Origin: Massilia atriviolacea
Lineage (GTDB): Bacteria > Pseudomonadota > Gammaproteobacteria > Burkholderiales > Burkholderiaceae_D
Direction: 5' to 3'
Length of the DNA stretch: 64,000 bases
Assembly: GCF_003953935.1 (NCBI RefSeq)
Contig: NZ_RXLQ01000001.1
Location: 565,019 to 629,018 of the forward strand
This document shows positions 8,062 to 15,587 of this stretch, piece by piece (the stretch's first letter is position 1; each line of letters begins with the position of its first letter). The notes beneath the pieces were generated by a model. The model worked only from the letters and a program-made list of their open reading frames with translations, made no database searches and had not been told where the DNA came from. The position numbers and the translations under genes were made by a program.

Positions 8062-8967
8062 ATGGGCAAACTCGACTATCTGGACGCGCTGCGGCGCGCC
8101 ATGGCCGGCATTTCCGCCGACACCCAGGCCAAGACCCTGGCCTACTACGAACAGCGCTTCGTCGACGGCGTGGCCGCCGGCCGCACCGAAGCCGAGGTCG
8201 CCGCCGAACTGGACGACCCGAAAAAGATCGCCATGACACTGCGCGCCAGCGTGCACATGCATTCTTTCGAGCAAACGAAGAATCCGGCCAACCTGATGCG
8301 CCTGCTGGTATCGGTGGTCGGACTGGCCATTTTCAATCTCTTCATGGTGGTGCCGGCGCTGGTGTACGCCTCGCTGCTGGCGATCCTGTACGCGGTCGGC
8401 CTGGCGTTCTACGTGGCCGGAATCGCCATTACCGCCAGCGGCCTGGCGGGCGCCAACGAACTGGTGCTGGACGGCCCGTTTCGCGACATGATCCTCAGCC
8501 ATGCCTCGGAAGAAGAGCGCGACAAGCTGCAGGCGATCGTGACCATCGGCGAAGATGGCGTGCATTTCCGCCAGGAGCGCCTCGACCGCGACGCCGTCAA
8601 GGATGCCGTGCGCGAGGCGCATGCCGCCGTCGACGAAGTCGGCGAAGCGGTCGAGCAGGCCATCGCCAGCAGCGGGGAAGCGGCCAGCGTGGCGAAAGAA
8701 GCGGGCGACGCCGTGCGCGCGGCGGCGAGCGCCACGGCCGCCAGGAAACCCAGCGTGGTGCGCCGTGCCGAGGAAGCGGCCGGGCGCGGCGTGCGCATCA
8801 CCACCGAACTCGAACCCGGTTCGCGCACCACCCAGACCTTGTTCGGCCTCGGTATCGTGCTGGCCGGGATCGTCGTGTTCCTGCTGTGCCTGCTCATCAC
8901 GAAATACACCCTGATCGGCATCCGGCGCTATGTCGACATGAATGTTTCCCTGCTCAAGGGCAACTAA
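8062..8967 (+). CDS. DUF1700 (HAAS) domain membrane protein
   Basis: The first ~75 residues form the helical HAAS/DUF1700 domain, with a characteristic run resembling YLDALRRAM and an Asp-Pro-Lys-Lys segment before a long hydrophobic stretch with two or three membrane helices (about residues 80-135). A charged, alanine-rich helical segment follows (about 165-250), then a final membrane helix (about 268-290). HAAS proteins are usually coupled to PadR-type regulators in envelope-stress clusters, but no PadR gene is present here. The start at 8062 has AAGG eight bases upstream; an ATG at 8044 that overlaps the small peptide's stop is the alternative. The next gene is 20 bases downstream. Confidence 0.8.
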   Translation: MGKLDYLDALRRAMAGISADTQAKTLAYYEQRFVDGVAAGRTEAEVAAELDDPKKIAMTLRASVHMHSFEQTKNPANLMRLLVSVVGLAIFNLFMVVPALVYASLLAILYAVGLAFYVAGIAITASGLAGANELVLDGPFRDMILSHASEEERDKLQAIVTIGEDGVHFRQERLDRDAVKDAVREAHAAVDEVGEAVEQAIASSGEAASVAKEAGDAVRAAASATAARKPSVVRRAEEAAGRGVRITTELEPGSRTTQTLFGLGIVLAGIVVFLLCLLITKYTLIGIRRYVDMNVSLLKGN

Positions 8968-8987
8968 ACGCGAAACCGGAGAATCGT

Positions 8988-9794
8988 ATGCGCTCATTAC
9001 TCAAAGTCGGCTTCGGCCTGCTGCTCCTCGCGTTCGTGCTGATCGGCCTGTTCTACAGCATGCTGCGCGCACAGGGAACGTCGCGCCCGGCCAATCCCGA
9101 AGGCCGGATCGTGGCCAGCGAAGTGCGCCCGGTGGGCGGCGGCGTTACCACCATCAACCTGGGCGGGCCGATCGACATGACCCTGCGCCAGGGCGCGGTG
9201 GCGTCGCTGACCGTGCGCGGCGAACAGCGCCTGCTGGGCAACGTGGAAACCATCAGCGAAGGCAATACCCTCAATATCGACACCAAGGGCATGCTGCTGC
9301 ATCACAAGCAGCCGCTGCAAGTGGTGCTGGTGCTGCCCGAGCTCGACACCGTCCGCATCCGGGGCAGCGGCGACAGCACCGTCAACGGTTTCAGCGGCGA
9401 CAGGCTGGAGCTGCAACTGAACGGTTCCGGCAACGTCAAGTTCAACGGCCGCTACCGCGAGGTGGAAGCCGGCCTGCAAGGCAGCGGCGACCTCGAACTC
9501 AATGGCGGCAGCAGCGACAAGGTCGACGTCCATGTGGTCGGCTCCGGCAGCATGACGGTGGTGGGCGCGGCCAAGGCCTTCAAGGTGGTGCAGATGGGTT
9601 CGGGCGACCTCGACGCCGAGCACCTGAGCGCGGACGCCGTCAGCATCGAACTGATCGGCTCGGGCAGCGCCATCGTCCAGGCCCGCAAGAGCGCCACGGC
9701 GGTCCTGCGCGGCAGCGGCGACATCACGGTGCACGGCAATCCGGAAGATCGCCACATCACCCACAACGGCTCGGGCGACGTCAGCTTCGAGTAA
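8988..9794 (+). CDS. DUF2807 (GIN domain) membrane-anchored beta-helix-like protein
   Basis: This 268-residue protein has an N-terminal signal anchor (about residues 5-24) and a body of repeated short beta-strand units punctuated by GSG motifs (GSGDST, GSGNVK, GSGDLE, GSGSMT, GSGDLD, GSGSAI, GSGDIT, GSGDVS). This periodicity is typical of DUF2807, which is expected to fold as a right-handed solenoid outside the cytoplasmic membrane. The partnership with a HAAS/DUF1700 protein is a recurring one. The ATG at 8988 has GGAGA upstream. Its 3' end overlaps the convergent flavoprotein gene by 14 bases. Confidence 0.85.
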   Translation: MRSLLKVGFGLLLLAFVLIGLFYSMLRAQGTSRPANPEGRIVASEVRPVGGGVTTINLGGPIDMTLRQGAVASLTVRGEQRLLGNVETISEGNTLNIDTKGMLLHHKQPLQVVLVLPELDTVRIRGSGDSTVNGFSGDRLELQLNGSGNVKFNGRYREVEAGLQGSGDLELNGGSSDKVDVHVVGSGSMTVVGAAKAFKVVQMGSGDLDAEHLSADAVSIELIGSGSAIVQARKSATAVLRGSGDITVHGNPEDRHITHNGSGDVSFE

Positions 9795-11019
9795 TCCAGT
9801 CCAGCGCGCCTCGGCCGGCGGCGCGCCCGCTGGCGAAGCAGGCGGTGAGCAGGTAGCCGCCGGTCGGCGCTTCCCAGTCGAGCATTTCGCCGGCCACGAA
9901 CACGCCGGGCACGGCGCGCAGCATGGCATTGGCGTCGAGCGCGTCGAAGCGCACCCCGCCGGCGCTGCTGATGGCCTCATCGATCGGACGCGCGCGCCTT
10001 AAGGTCAGCGGCAGCATTTTCAGGGCGGCGGCCAGGCGCGCCGTGTCGCCGAATTCCTGCGCCGACAGGCATTCGCGCAGCAATCCCGATTTGACGCCCT
10101 TGATCCCCAGGCGGCTTTGCAGGTGGCTCGACATCGAGCGCGAACCGCGCGGGCGCGTCACTTCCTCGAACACCTTCTGCCCGCTGAAATCGGGGACCAG
10201 GTCGAGCCAGATGGTGGCGCTGCCCGTGGCGGCGATCTGCTCGCGCAGGTCGGCCGACAGCGCGTAAATGAGGCTGCCTTCGACGCCGCCGGCGGTGATC
10301 ACGAACTGGCCCTGGCGCTTGTGCGGCACGCCGTCGGCGCCCAGCGCGGTAACGGCCACGGTGGTCAGCGGCGCGCCCGCGTGGCGGCTGCTGAAATGCG
10401 CGCTCCAGTCGGTGTCGAAGCCGCAGTTCGACGGCGCCAGGGGCGCCACCGGCACGTCGCGCTGCCGCAGCAGCGGCACCCAGGCGCCGTCCGAGCCCAA
10501 ACGCGCCCAGCTTGCGCCGCCCAAGGCCAGGATCACCGCATCGACGCGCGCTTCGCGCTCGCCCTCCGGTGTGGCGAAGCGCAGCGCGGCGCCGTGCCAG
10601 CCGAGCCAGCGATGGCGCATGTGGAAGCGCACCCCGGCCTCGCGCAAGCGGTGCAGCCAGGCGCGCAGCAGCGGCGCGGCCTTCATATCGGTCGGGAACA
10701 CGCGGCCGGAGCTGCCGACGAAGGTGTCGACGCCGAGGCCATGGATCCACTCGCGCACGGCCCGGGCGTCGAAGCCGGCCAGCCAGGGCGCCACCTGCGC
10801 GGCGCGCGCGCCATAGCGCCTGAGGAAATCGGCGGCCGGCTCCGAATGCGTGATGTTCATCCCGCCCTTGCCGGCCAGCAGGAACTTGCGTCCGACCGAG
10901 GGCATCGCGTCGTACAGGTCGACCGCCACCCCGCCCTGGCTCAGGACTTCGGCGGCCATCAGGCCGGCCGGACCGCCGCCGATGACGGCGACGCGGGCTT
11001 GGGGTGACGTTTCGGGCAT
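9781..11019 (-). CDS. BaiN/HI0933-like NAD(P)/FAD-dependent flavoprotein
   Basis: The 412-residue protein carries a GGGPAGLMAAE dinucleotide-binding loop near residue 14 and the family segment GRKFLLAGKGGMNITH (about residues 44-59), and ends with the FAD-binding stretch FVAGEMLDWEAPTGGY. These mark the HI0933/BaiN family, in the subgroup often called PP4765-type (TIGR03862). The biochemical role of this subgroup is not settled. The gene is convergent with, and overlaps, the DUF2807 gene, and is divergent from the operator-controlled operon starting at 11157. Confidence 0.88.
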   Translation of the reverse strand: MPETSPQARVAVIGGGPAGLMAAEVLSQGGVAVDLYDAMPSVGRKFLLAGKGGMNITHSEPAADFLRRYGARAAQVAPWLAGFDARAVREWIHGLGVDTFVGSSGRVFPTDMKAAPLLRAWLHRLREAGVRFHMRHRWLGWHGAALRFATPEGEREARVDAVILALGGASWARLGSDGAWVPLLRQRDVPVAPLAPSNCGFDTDWSAHFSSRHAGAPLTTVAVTALGADGVPHKRQGQFVITAGGVEGSLIYALSADLREQIAATGSATIWLDLVPDFSGQKVFEEVTRPRGSRSMSSHLQSRLGIKGVKSGLLRECLSAQEFGDTARLAAALKMLPLTLRRARPIDEAISSAGGVRFDALDANAMLRAVPGVFVAGEMLDWEAPTGGYLLTACFASGRAAGRGALDWITRS

Positions 11020-11083
11020 GGGATTCTCGGTGCGGCGGTTGGACGACCCGCATTGTAGTCGACTTCAGCGGGCGAAAAACAGA

Positions 11084-11101
11084 TGTAAAGCATGCTTGAC
11101 A
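11084..11101. promoter_or_regulatory. Palindromic operator copy 1 (TGTAAAGCATGCTTGACA)
   Basis: The 18-base site is a near-perfect palindrome (one mismatched pair) around GCATGC. A second copy, differing at one base, starts exactly 40 bases further on, about four helical turns, just ahead of the ribosome site of the gene at 11157. Paired sites on one face of the helix suggest cooperative binding, probably by the XRE regulator encoded in the same operon (autoregulation). Confidence 0.6.
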
Positions 11102-11123
11102 TCGTCCCGCTTCCTGCCTACCA

Positions 11124-11141
11124 TGTAAAGCATACTTGACA
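11124..11141. promoter_or_regulatory. Palindromic operator copy 2 (TGTAAAGCATACTTGACA)
   Basis: This is the second of two 18-base palindromic sites, identical to the first at 17 of 18 positions. It ends 15 bases before the ATG at 11157 and abuts the GAGGAGG ribosome site, so a bound protein would block transcription start or early elongation. Confidence 0.6.
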
Positions 11142-11156
11142 AACGAGGAGGCGGAC

Positions 11157-11543
11157 ATGCACGAAAAGACCATCGGCCGGCGCTACCTGCGCGAACTGTT
11201 CGGCGCCATCGGCATCTACGGCGCGATCCTGACGCTGGCCATCGTCTGTGGCAAAGGCATGCCCGACGGCCTGGCGCGCACCCTGGTGCTGGCCAGTCCC
11301 ATGATCGGCGTGGGCCTGGCCGTGTGGGCGATCGTGCGCCAGATGCGCCGCGTCGACGAATTCGTGCGCAAGGTGACGCTGGAAAACGTGGCGATCGCCG
11401 CCGCCGTCACGGCCACCCTGACCTTCAGCTACGGCTTCCTGGAGCTGGCCGGCTTTCCGCGCCTGTCGATGTTCGCCGTCTGGCCGCTGATGGGCGCCTG
11501 CTGGCTGGCCACCGGCATGCTGCGCTGCCGCACCTTTCGATGA
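11157..11543 (+). CDS. Small integral membrane protein of an XRE-regulated operon
   Basis: This 128-residue protein shows four hydrophobic segments (about residues 14-32, 38-57, 75-93 and 100-118) joined by short charged loops, with Arg/Lys at the cytoplasmic ends. No enzymatic motif is visible. It is the first gene after the paired operators, has a strong GAGGAGG ribosome site, and its stop overlaps the ATG of the XRE gene (ATGA). Pairs of a small membrane protein and a minimal XRE regulator recur in bacterial genomes; function unknown. Confidence 0.8.
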   Translation: MHEKTIGRRYLRELFGAIGIYGAILTLAIVCGKGMPDGLARTLVLASPMIGVGLAVWAIVRQMRRVDEFVRKVTLENVAIAAAVTATLTFSYGFLELAGFPRLSMFAVWPLMGACWLATGMLRCRTFR

Positions 11544-11743
11544 ACAACACCGTGCGCGACCTGCGCGCGCAGAACGGCTGGAGCCAGGCGCACCTGGCCG
11601 ACCTGCTCAAGGTATCGCGCCAGACCGTCAACGCCATCGAGACCGGGCGCTACGACCCGAGCCTGCCGCTGGCGTTCGCCATTGCCCGGCTGTTCGCGCA
11701 GCCGCTCGAATCCATTTTCCATCCCGACCAGGAGACCCCATGA
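11540..11743 (+). CDS. Minimal XRE-family transcriptional regulator
   Basis: The 67-residue protein is almost entirely a helix-turn-helix domain: NGWSQAHLADLLKVSRQTVNAIETGRY spans the recognition helices, followed by the PSLPLAFAIARLF segment typical of the YozG/SinR-like minimal class. It overlaps both neighbours by 4 bases, so the three genes are translationally coupled. It is the natural candidate to bind the two palindromes at 11084 and 11124. Confidence 0.9.
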   Translation: MNNTVRDLRAQNGWSQAHLADLLKVSRQTVNAIETGRYDPSLPLAFAIARLFAQPLESIFHPDQETP

Positions 11744-12675
11744 TCGCACGCCTTTTCATCGCCGTGACGCTGGCGGCCAGCGCGCCCGCCTTGGCCGCCG
11801 ACGCGCCGCCGCCGGCCGCGCAAGCGAACCGCTTCGCCGCCACCCTCGTTCCCGCCGAACGCTTCGAGATCGGCGCCGTGCAGGTCGAACGGCACGGCAA
11901 GGGCGGCCGCCCGCTGATCCTCATTCCCGGCCTGGCCAGCGGGTCCTGGGTCTGGCAAGGGACGGCACGCCAGTTCCTGGGCGAGCACACGGTGTACATC
12001 GTCACCCTGCCCGGCTTCGACGGCCGCGCGCCGGTGTCGGGCAAGCAGATGGAAGCGGCCCAGCGCGCCCTGGCGCAGCTGATCGACACGCGCAAGCTGG
12101 TCAAGCCGGTCTTGGTCGGGCATAGCCTGGGCGGCGTGCTGGCGCTGTCGCTGGCGGCGCAGCGTCCGCAAGCGATCGGCGGCGTGGTCAGCATCGACGG
12201 CTTGCCGGTGTTCCCCGGCGCCGAAGACCTGTCCCCGCGCCAGCGCGAGCAGATGGCGCAGCAAATGGCGCGCCGCATGGCGCCCGCCGACCAGCGCGCC
12301 TTCGCCGCGCAGCAGCAGGACTACATGCGCGGCACCGGCGTGGTGGACATGGCGCGCGCCGACGAACTGGCCAGGCTCAGTGCGCGCAGCGATCCGGGCG
12401 CGGTGCTGCAATACATGGCCGAAACCTTCGCCATGGACCTGCGTCCGGCGCTGCCGAAGATCACGGCGCCGGTGCTGCTGATCGCGCCGTATTTCGAGGC
12501 CGACGCCAGCCAGCACGAACTGAGCGCCGAAACCAAGAAGGCCTACTACGCCGCGCTGATCGAGGCGGCGCCGAAAGCGGAGGTGGTGACGGTGGCGCCG
12601 GCCCGGCACTTCGCCATGATCGACCAGCCGGAACAGGTCAACGACGCCATCCGCCGCTTCCTGAAAACCCTGTAA
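11740..12675 (+). CDS. Exported alpha/beta hydrolase
   Basis: The 311-residue protein starts with a signal peptide ending ALAADA (cleavage near residue 20). The alpha/beta-hydrolase fold shows an oxyanion segment LIPGLASGSWVW, the nucleophile elbow GHSLGG (Ser about residue 129) and a late histidine in ARHFAMID that would complete the triad. The acid may be the Asp or Glu in the IAPYFEAD region. Substrate is unknown. It ends the XRE operon, suggesting its expression is tied to the same signal as the membrane protein. Confidence 0.85.
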   Translation: MIARLFIAVTLAASAPALAADAPPPAAQANRFAATLVPAERFEIGAVQVERHGKGGRPLILIPGLASGSWVWQGTARQFLGEHTVYIVTLPGFDGRAPVSGKQMEAAQRALAQLIDTRKLVKPVLVGHSLGGVLALSLAAQRPQAIGGVVSIDGLPVFPGAEDLSPRQREQMAQQMARRMAPADQRAFAAQQQDYMRGTGVVDMARADELARLSARSDPGAVLQYMAETFAMDLRPALPKITAPVLLIAPYFEADASQHELSAETKKAYYAALIEAAPKAEVVTVAPARHFAMIDQPEQVNDAIRRFLKTL

Positions 12676-12791
12676 TCGTGTTCGCGGCCGCTACGCGCGG
12701 TGTCGTTTGACGCTACGCGATGCGGCTTTGACCATTGTCAAGAATGGCATAGCACACTGCTGGCTCCCGCTGTATCCACCCTGGAGACCAC

Positions 12792-13718
12792 ATGAAACGT
12801 GCACTGGCCGTATTGGCGATCTGCGCATCCTTCACCGCGCTGGGGGCGTGCGCCGCCCCCGCATCGACACCCGTGCGCGCCGGCGACACGCTGCGCCTGG
12901 AGCCGAGCGCGGCCAACGTCAAGCGCGTGCGCGCCGCCCTGCACGCCGCCCGTAGCGACCAGGACAGGATCGAGCAGATCCGCCTGCTCGCCAGCCTGCA
13001 CGCGCGCGGCAATCCCTCCGGCATGAACGAGGCGATCGTCGGCGAGCTGCGGACGCTGAGCGAGTCGCCCAGGCGGCGCATCGCCCGCAGCGCGATCTAC
13101 CCGCTGGCGCAGGCGGTCGCCGCCGACGAAACCATCGAGATCCTGTTGCGCGCCAAGCGAAGCGGCCTGATGGAGAGCGAAGAAATCGGCGGCGAACTGG
13201 CGCGCGCCCTGCGCTTTGCGCCGCGCGAGCAGCAGCTGCGCTACGTGCGGCTGATCGGCGCCGAACAATCGCGCTACGGGGTCGATGTGATGGTGGCGGG
13301 CTTCGGCAGCCATGTGCTCGACCCGATGCTGCCCGAAACGCGCCAGGCCGTCGGCGCGCTGCTGCGGCGCACCCGCATCGACTTTCCGCGCGCGGCCGGC
13401 AGCTTCGGCTACGTGGACGCGCTGCGCTACGCCGGCTGGCTGCACGCCAGCGCGCTGACCGAACAGTCGATCAGCCGCCGTCCGTACGCCGACACGGTCC
13501 TGGCGCAGCTGGACGACCCCGGGACCGACCCGCGCAAGCTGATCGCGTACCTGGGCACGCCCGCAGGCAAGCAATTCATGGCCAGCGTCGGCCGGCGCGG
13601 CCCGTTCGCGGAATCGGTGCGGCGCGCCCGGGATTACGCCAACGCCTATCCGCGCAGCCCGCATGTGAAGAAAATCGTCTCGGACATCTGCGGCAGCTGG
13701 CACAGGCTGCCCGCGTAG
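12792..13718 (+). CDS. Putative lipoprotein, helical repeats, unknown
   Basis: The 308-residue protein has a lipoprotein signal ending ALGAC (Cys about residue 19). The mature part is rich in Arg and Ala and reads as a series of amphipathic helices, resembling HEAT-type superhelical proteins without a clear repeat consensus. It has its own region upstream and stands alone. No catalytic motif is visible, and I do not recognise the family. Confidence 0.7.
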   Translation: MKRALAVLAICASFTALGACAAPASTPVRAGDTLRLEPSAANVKRVRAALHAARSDQDRIEQIRLLASLHARGNPSGMNEAIVGELRTLSESPRRRIARSAIYPLAQAVAADETIEILLRAKRSGLMESEEIGGELARALRFAPREQQLRYVRLIGAEQSRYGVDVMVAGFGSHVLDPMLPETRQAVGALLRRTRIDFPRAAGSFGYVDALRYAGWLHASALTEQSISRRPYADTVLAQLDDPGTDPRKLIAYLGTPAGKQFMASVGRRGPFAESVRRARDYANAYPRSPHVKKIVSDICGSWHRLPA

Positions 13719-13859
13719 GCACCGCAAAACGCCTGGGAGATGGATCGAATGGATGGGTTCCGTGTCCCGGCGCTGGCAAGGACCTGCTTGCCGATCCGCG
13801 CGCCGGGGACGGAGCTACCAGGCAGGTGCGCAATCAGGCCGCGCGGGCGGCCGTCATTC

Positions 13860-14546
13860 TCAGTTCGCTTCCCAGAAGGCCTGCGCCTTCGGCCGATCGA
13901 AGGCTGGCAGGATCGCCTTGCCGATCGTGGCGCTTTTCAGTACCGGGAAACGTCGCTTGAACTCTGACTCGTCGCGTGCCCAGCGGTCGGAAACGGCGAC
14001 GTCGAAGGTGCCGCCCGAGGCGCCGGCGACGGCTTGATCGATCAGTGGAATCGACGGGCCGGCCTTGAACTCGTTGCCCACACGCTCGCGTACCGTCGCG
14101 TCGACGTGACCGAGATAATACACGCCTGGCGTGGCGGCATCGAGCTGCGCGTGCAAAGGCGCGGAGAACGTCGCGATGATCGGAAAGCTCTGCACCATGC
14201 CGGTGATCGAACGCACCGTGTACTGGCCCTGCTCGAGTTCCATCCGCAGATAGTAGGTGTTGCCGGTGCCGGCCGCGTCGCTTTCGGCGCGCGCCAGGGT
14301 ATCCATCGTATAGTTGATGCGGTCGGCCTTGTCGGCAGCGGCGCCGCGCTCGACGTGCAGGACAATCGCCTTTGGCTGATACGAGCTGTGATAGTCGTTC
14401 TTGAGCGTTGCCGTCATCAGGTAGATGGATTTGGCAGGATTGATCGCTTCGTCGGCGGTACCGAATGGCATTTTGGTCGGCGTTGCGCACCCGGTCAACA
14501 GCAGCAGTGCTGTCGCTGCAGCAATATTGAAAAATTTGGAAAACAT
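13860..14546 (-). CDS. Putative lipoprotein, unknown
   Basis: The 228-residue protein begins with a signal and the lipobox LLTGC (Cys about residue 19). The body has alternating beta-strand-like segments (SIYLMTATLKNDY, TYYLRMELEQGQYTVRSI, GVYYLGHVDATV) that suggest a beta-sandwich domain exposed in the periplasm. It is convergent with the preceding lipoprotein. Its upstream region is noticeably AT-rich compared with the neighbours. No family recognised. Confidence 0.7.
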   Translation of the reverse strand: MFSKFFNIAAATALLLLTGCATPTKMPFGTADEAINPAKSIYLMTATLKNDYHSSYQPKAIVLHVERGAAADKADRINYTMDTLARAESDAAGTGNTYYLRMELEQGQYTVRSITGMVQSFPIIATFSAPLHAQLDAATPGVYYLGHVDATVRERVGNEFKAGPSIPLIDQAVAGASGGTFDVAVSDRWARDESEFKRRFPVLKSATIGKAILPAFDRPKAQAFWEAN

Positions 14547-14631
14547 GTAAGCCTTGTCATGATGAATTTAAGTGCGGCAACTTTACCGCGTCAATATCAT
14601 GACCATAAATTTTCTAATTTGCAACTTTTTA

Positions 14632-14653
14632 TGTGGGAATTGTTGTTTCCACA
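14632..14653 (-). terminator. Weak hairpin after the GntR gene
   Basis: TGTGGGAA (14632-14639) and TTTCCACA (14646-14653) can pair with one mismatch. The hairpin lies in an AT-rich gap about 35 bases beyond the stop of the GntR gene, and in that gene's reading direction is followed by an A/T-rich run. It may be a terminator or a regulatory site of the lipoprotein gene. Confidence 0.3.
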
Positions 14654-14687
14654 CAGGACAGTCCCCTCGCACCGGCCCGGCCCATTG

Positions 14688-15401
14688 CTAAGGGGCCGGC
14701 GCGCCTTCGCGCCGGGTGCGGCCCGCCGCGCCCGGCGCGAGCAGCTCGCCCGCCGCCAGTTGCGGCAGGGACGCCATCAGGTCGGCGAAGCGCTGGCCCT
14801 GGATCATCACATGGCTGCGCGTGAGCTGTTCGGCCCTGTCGCCGTCGCCGGCCAGGATCGCCTGCACCAGGCCGTCGTGCTCTTCGTAGGAGGCGCCGAC
14901 CCGGTCGCGCACCCGTAGCTGCAGGCGCCGGTAAGGGCGCAGGCGGCGGTACAGATTACGCGTCTGCTCCAGCAGGAACTGGTTGTGGCTGCCCGCGTAG
15001 ATCGCTTCGTGGAAGGCTTCGTTCTTGTAGTAGTAGGCATCCGGATCGCTGGCGTCGCGCGCTTCGCGGCAGGCCAGGTGGGCCGCCAGCAGCCGCACGT
15101 GGTCGGCCGGCGTCATGCGGCGCGCCGCCAGCCGGCTGCAGGTCGCTTCCAGCTCCGACATCACTTCGAACATTTCCACCAGCTGGTGCGGACCGAGTTC
15201 GGCCACCAGCGCCCCGCGCCGCGGGCGCATCACCACCAGGCCCATCGACGCCAGCTGGATCAGGGTTTCCCGGATCGGCGTGCGCGATACGCCGAAGCGC
15301 GCAGCCAGTTCGGTCTCGTCCAGATGCTGGCCGGGCGCCAGTGCACCGACGGCAATCAACTCTTCCATCTTCTCACGAAGTATTTCAGAACGGCTAGTCA
15401 T
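14688..15401 (-). CDS. GntR/FadR-type regulator of malonate catabolism (MdcY-like)
   Basis: This 237-residue regulator has an N-terminal winged helix (LDETELAARFGVSRTPIRETLIQLASMGLV, about residues 26-55) and a C-terminal FCD ligand domain (about 75-210). The FCD histidines that normally bind a metal and carboxylate effector are represented by FHEAIY, EEHDGL and SHVMIQ. It is divergent from the malonate transporter/decarboxylase operon. Between them is the palindrome TTGTATACAA, close to the site known for the GntR-type malonate repressor MdcY. The likely role is repression relieved by malonate; effector and sign are inferred. Confidence 0.88.
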   Translation of the reverse strand: MTSRSEILREKMEELIAVGALAPGQHLDETELAARFGVSRTPIRETLIQLASMGLVVMRPRRGALVAELGPHQLVEMFEVMSELEATCSRLAARRMTPADHVRLLAAHLACREARDASDPDAYYYKNEAFHEAIYAGSHNQFLLEQTRNLYRRLRPYRRLQLRVRDRVGASYEEHDGLVQAILAGDGDRAEQLTRSHVMIQGQRFADLMASLPQLAAGELLAPGAAGRTRREGAPAP

Positions 15402-15420
15402 GTGTATTTACTGTCACCGG

Positions 15421-15430
15421 TTGTATACAA
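15421..15430. promoter_or_regulatory. GntR-type operator TTGTATACAA
   Basis: This is a perfect 10-base palindrome 20 bases from the GntR gene's start, fitting autoregulation. A second, imperfect copy of the core (TGTATAC) lies 63 bases to the right over the predicted promoter of the divergent malonate operon. Perfect symmetry, location and resemblance to the MdcY-type site support the assignment. Confidence 0.65.
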
Positions 15431-15457
15431 GATTTCATTATAAAAGCGCGATAAATC

Positions 15458-15493
15458 TTGACAAGGTATTTTTAGAAATATTACTGTATACCA
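15458..15493 (+). promoter_or_regulatory. Candidate promoter of the malonate operon with overlapping operator
   Basis: A perfect -35 TTGACA (15458-15463) is followed after 18 bases by TACTGT (15482-15487), a plausible -10. The -10 overlaps CTGTATACCA (15484-15493), which shares the TGTATAC core of the palindrome at 15421. A repressor bound there would occlude RNA polymerase. The transporter gene's ATG is about 95 bases downstream. Confidence 0.5.
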
Positions 15494-15587
15494 AGAAACG
15501 ACGTTTGCATACGTCACATCCGTGCGTTTGCCCGTCGTCCTTCGACGAAGTGCCACCCAGCGAAGTTTCCATCATCTTGGAGGATGT

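Noticed and set aside
6412-8997. An 861-codon antisense ORF opposite hpnE and the HAAS gene
   Set aside because: Low-complexity His/Gln/Arg translation opposite two recognised genes; no ribosome site or domain.
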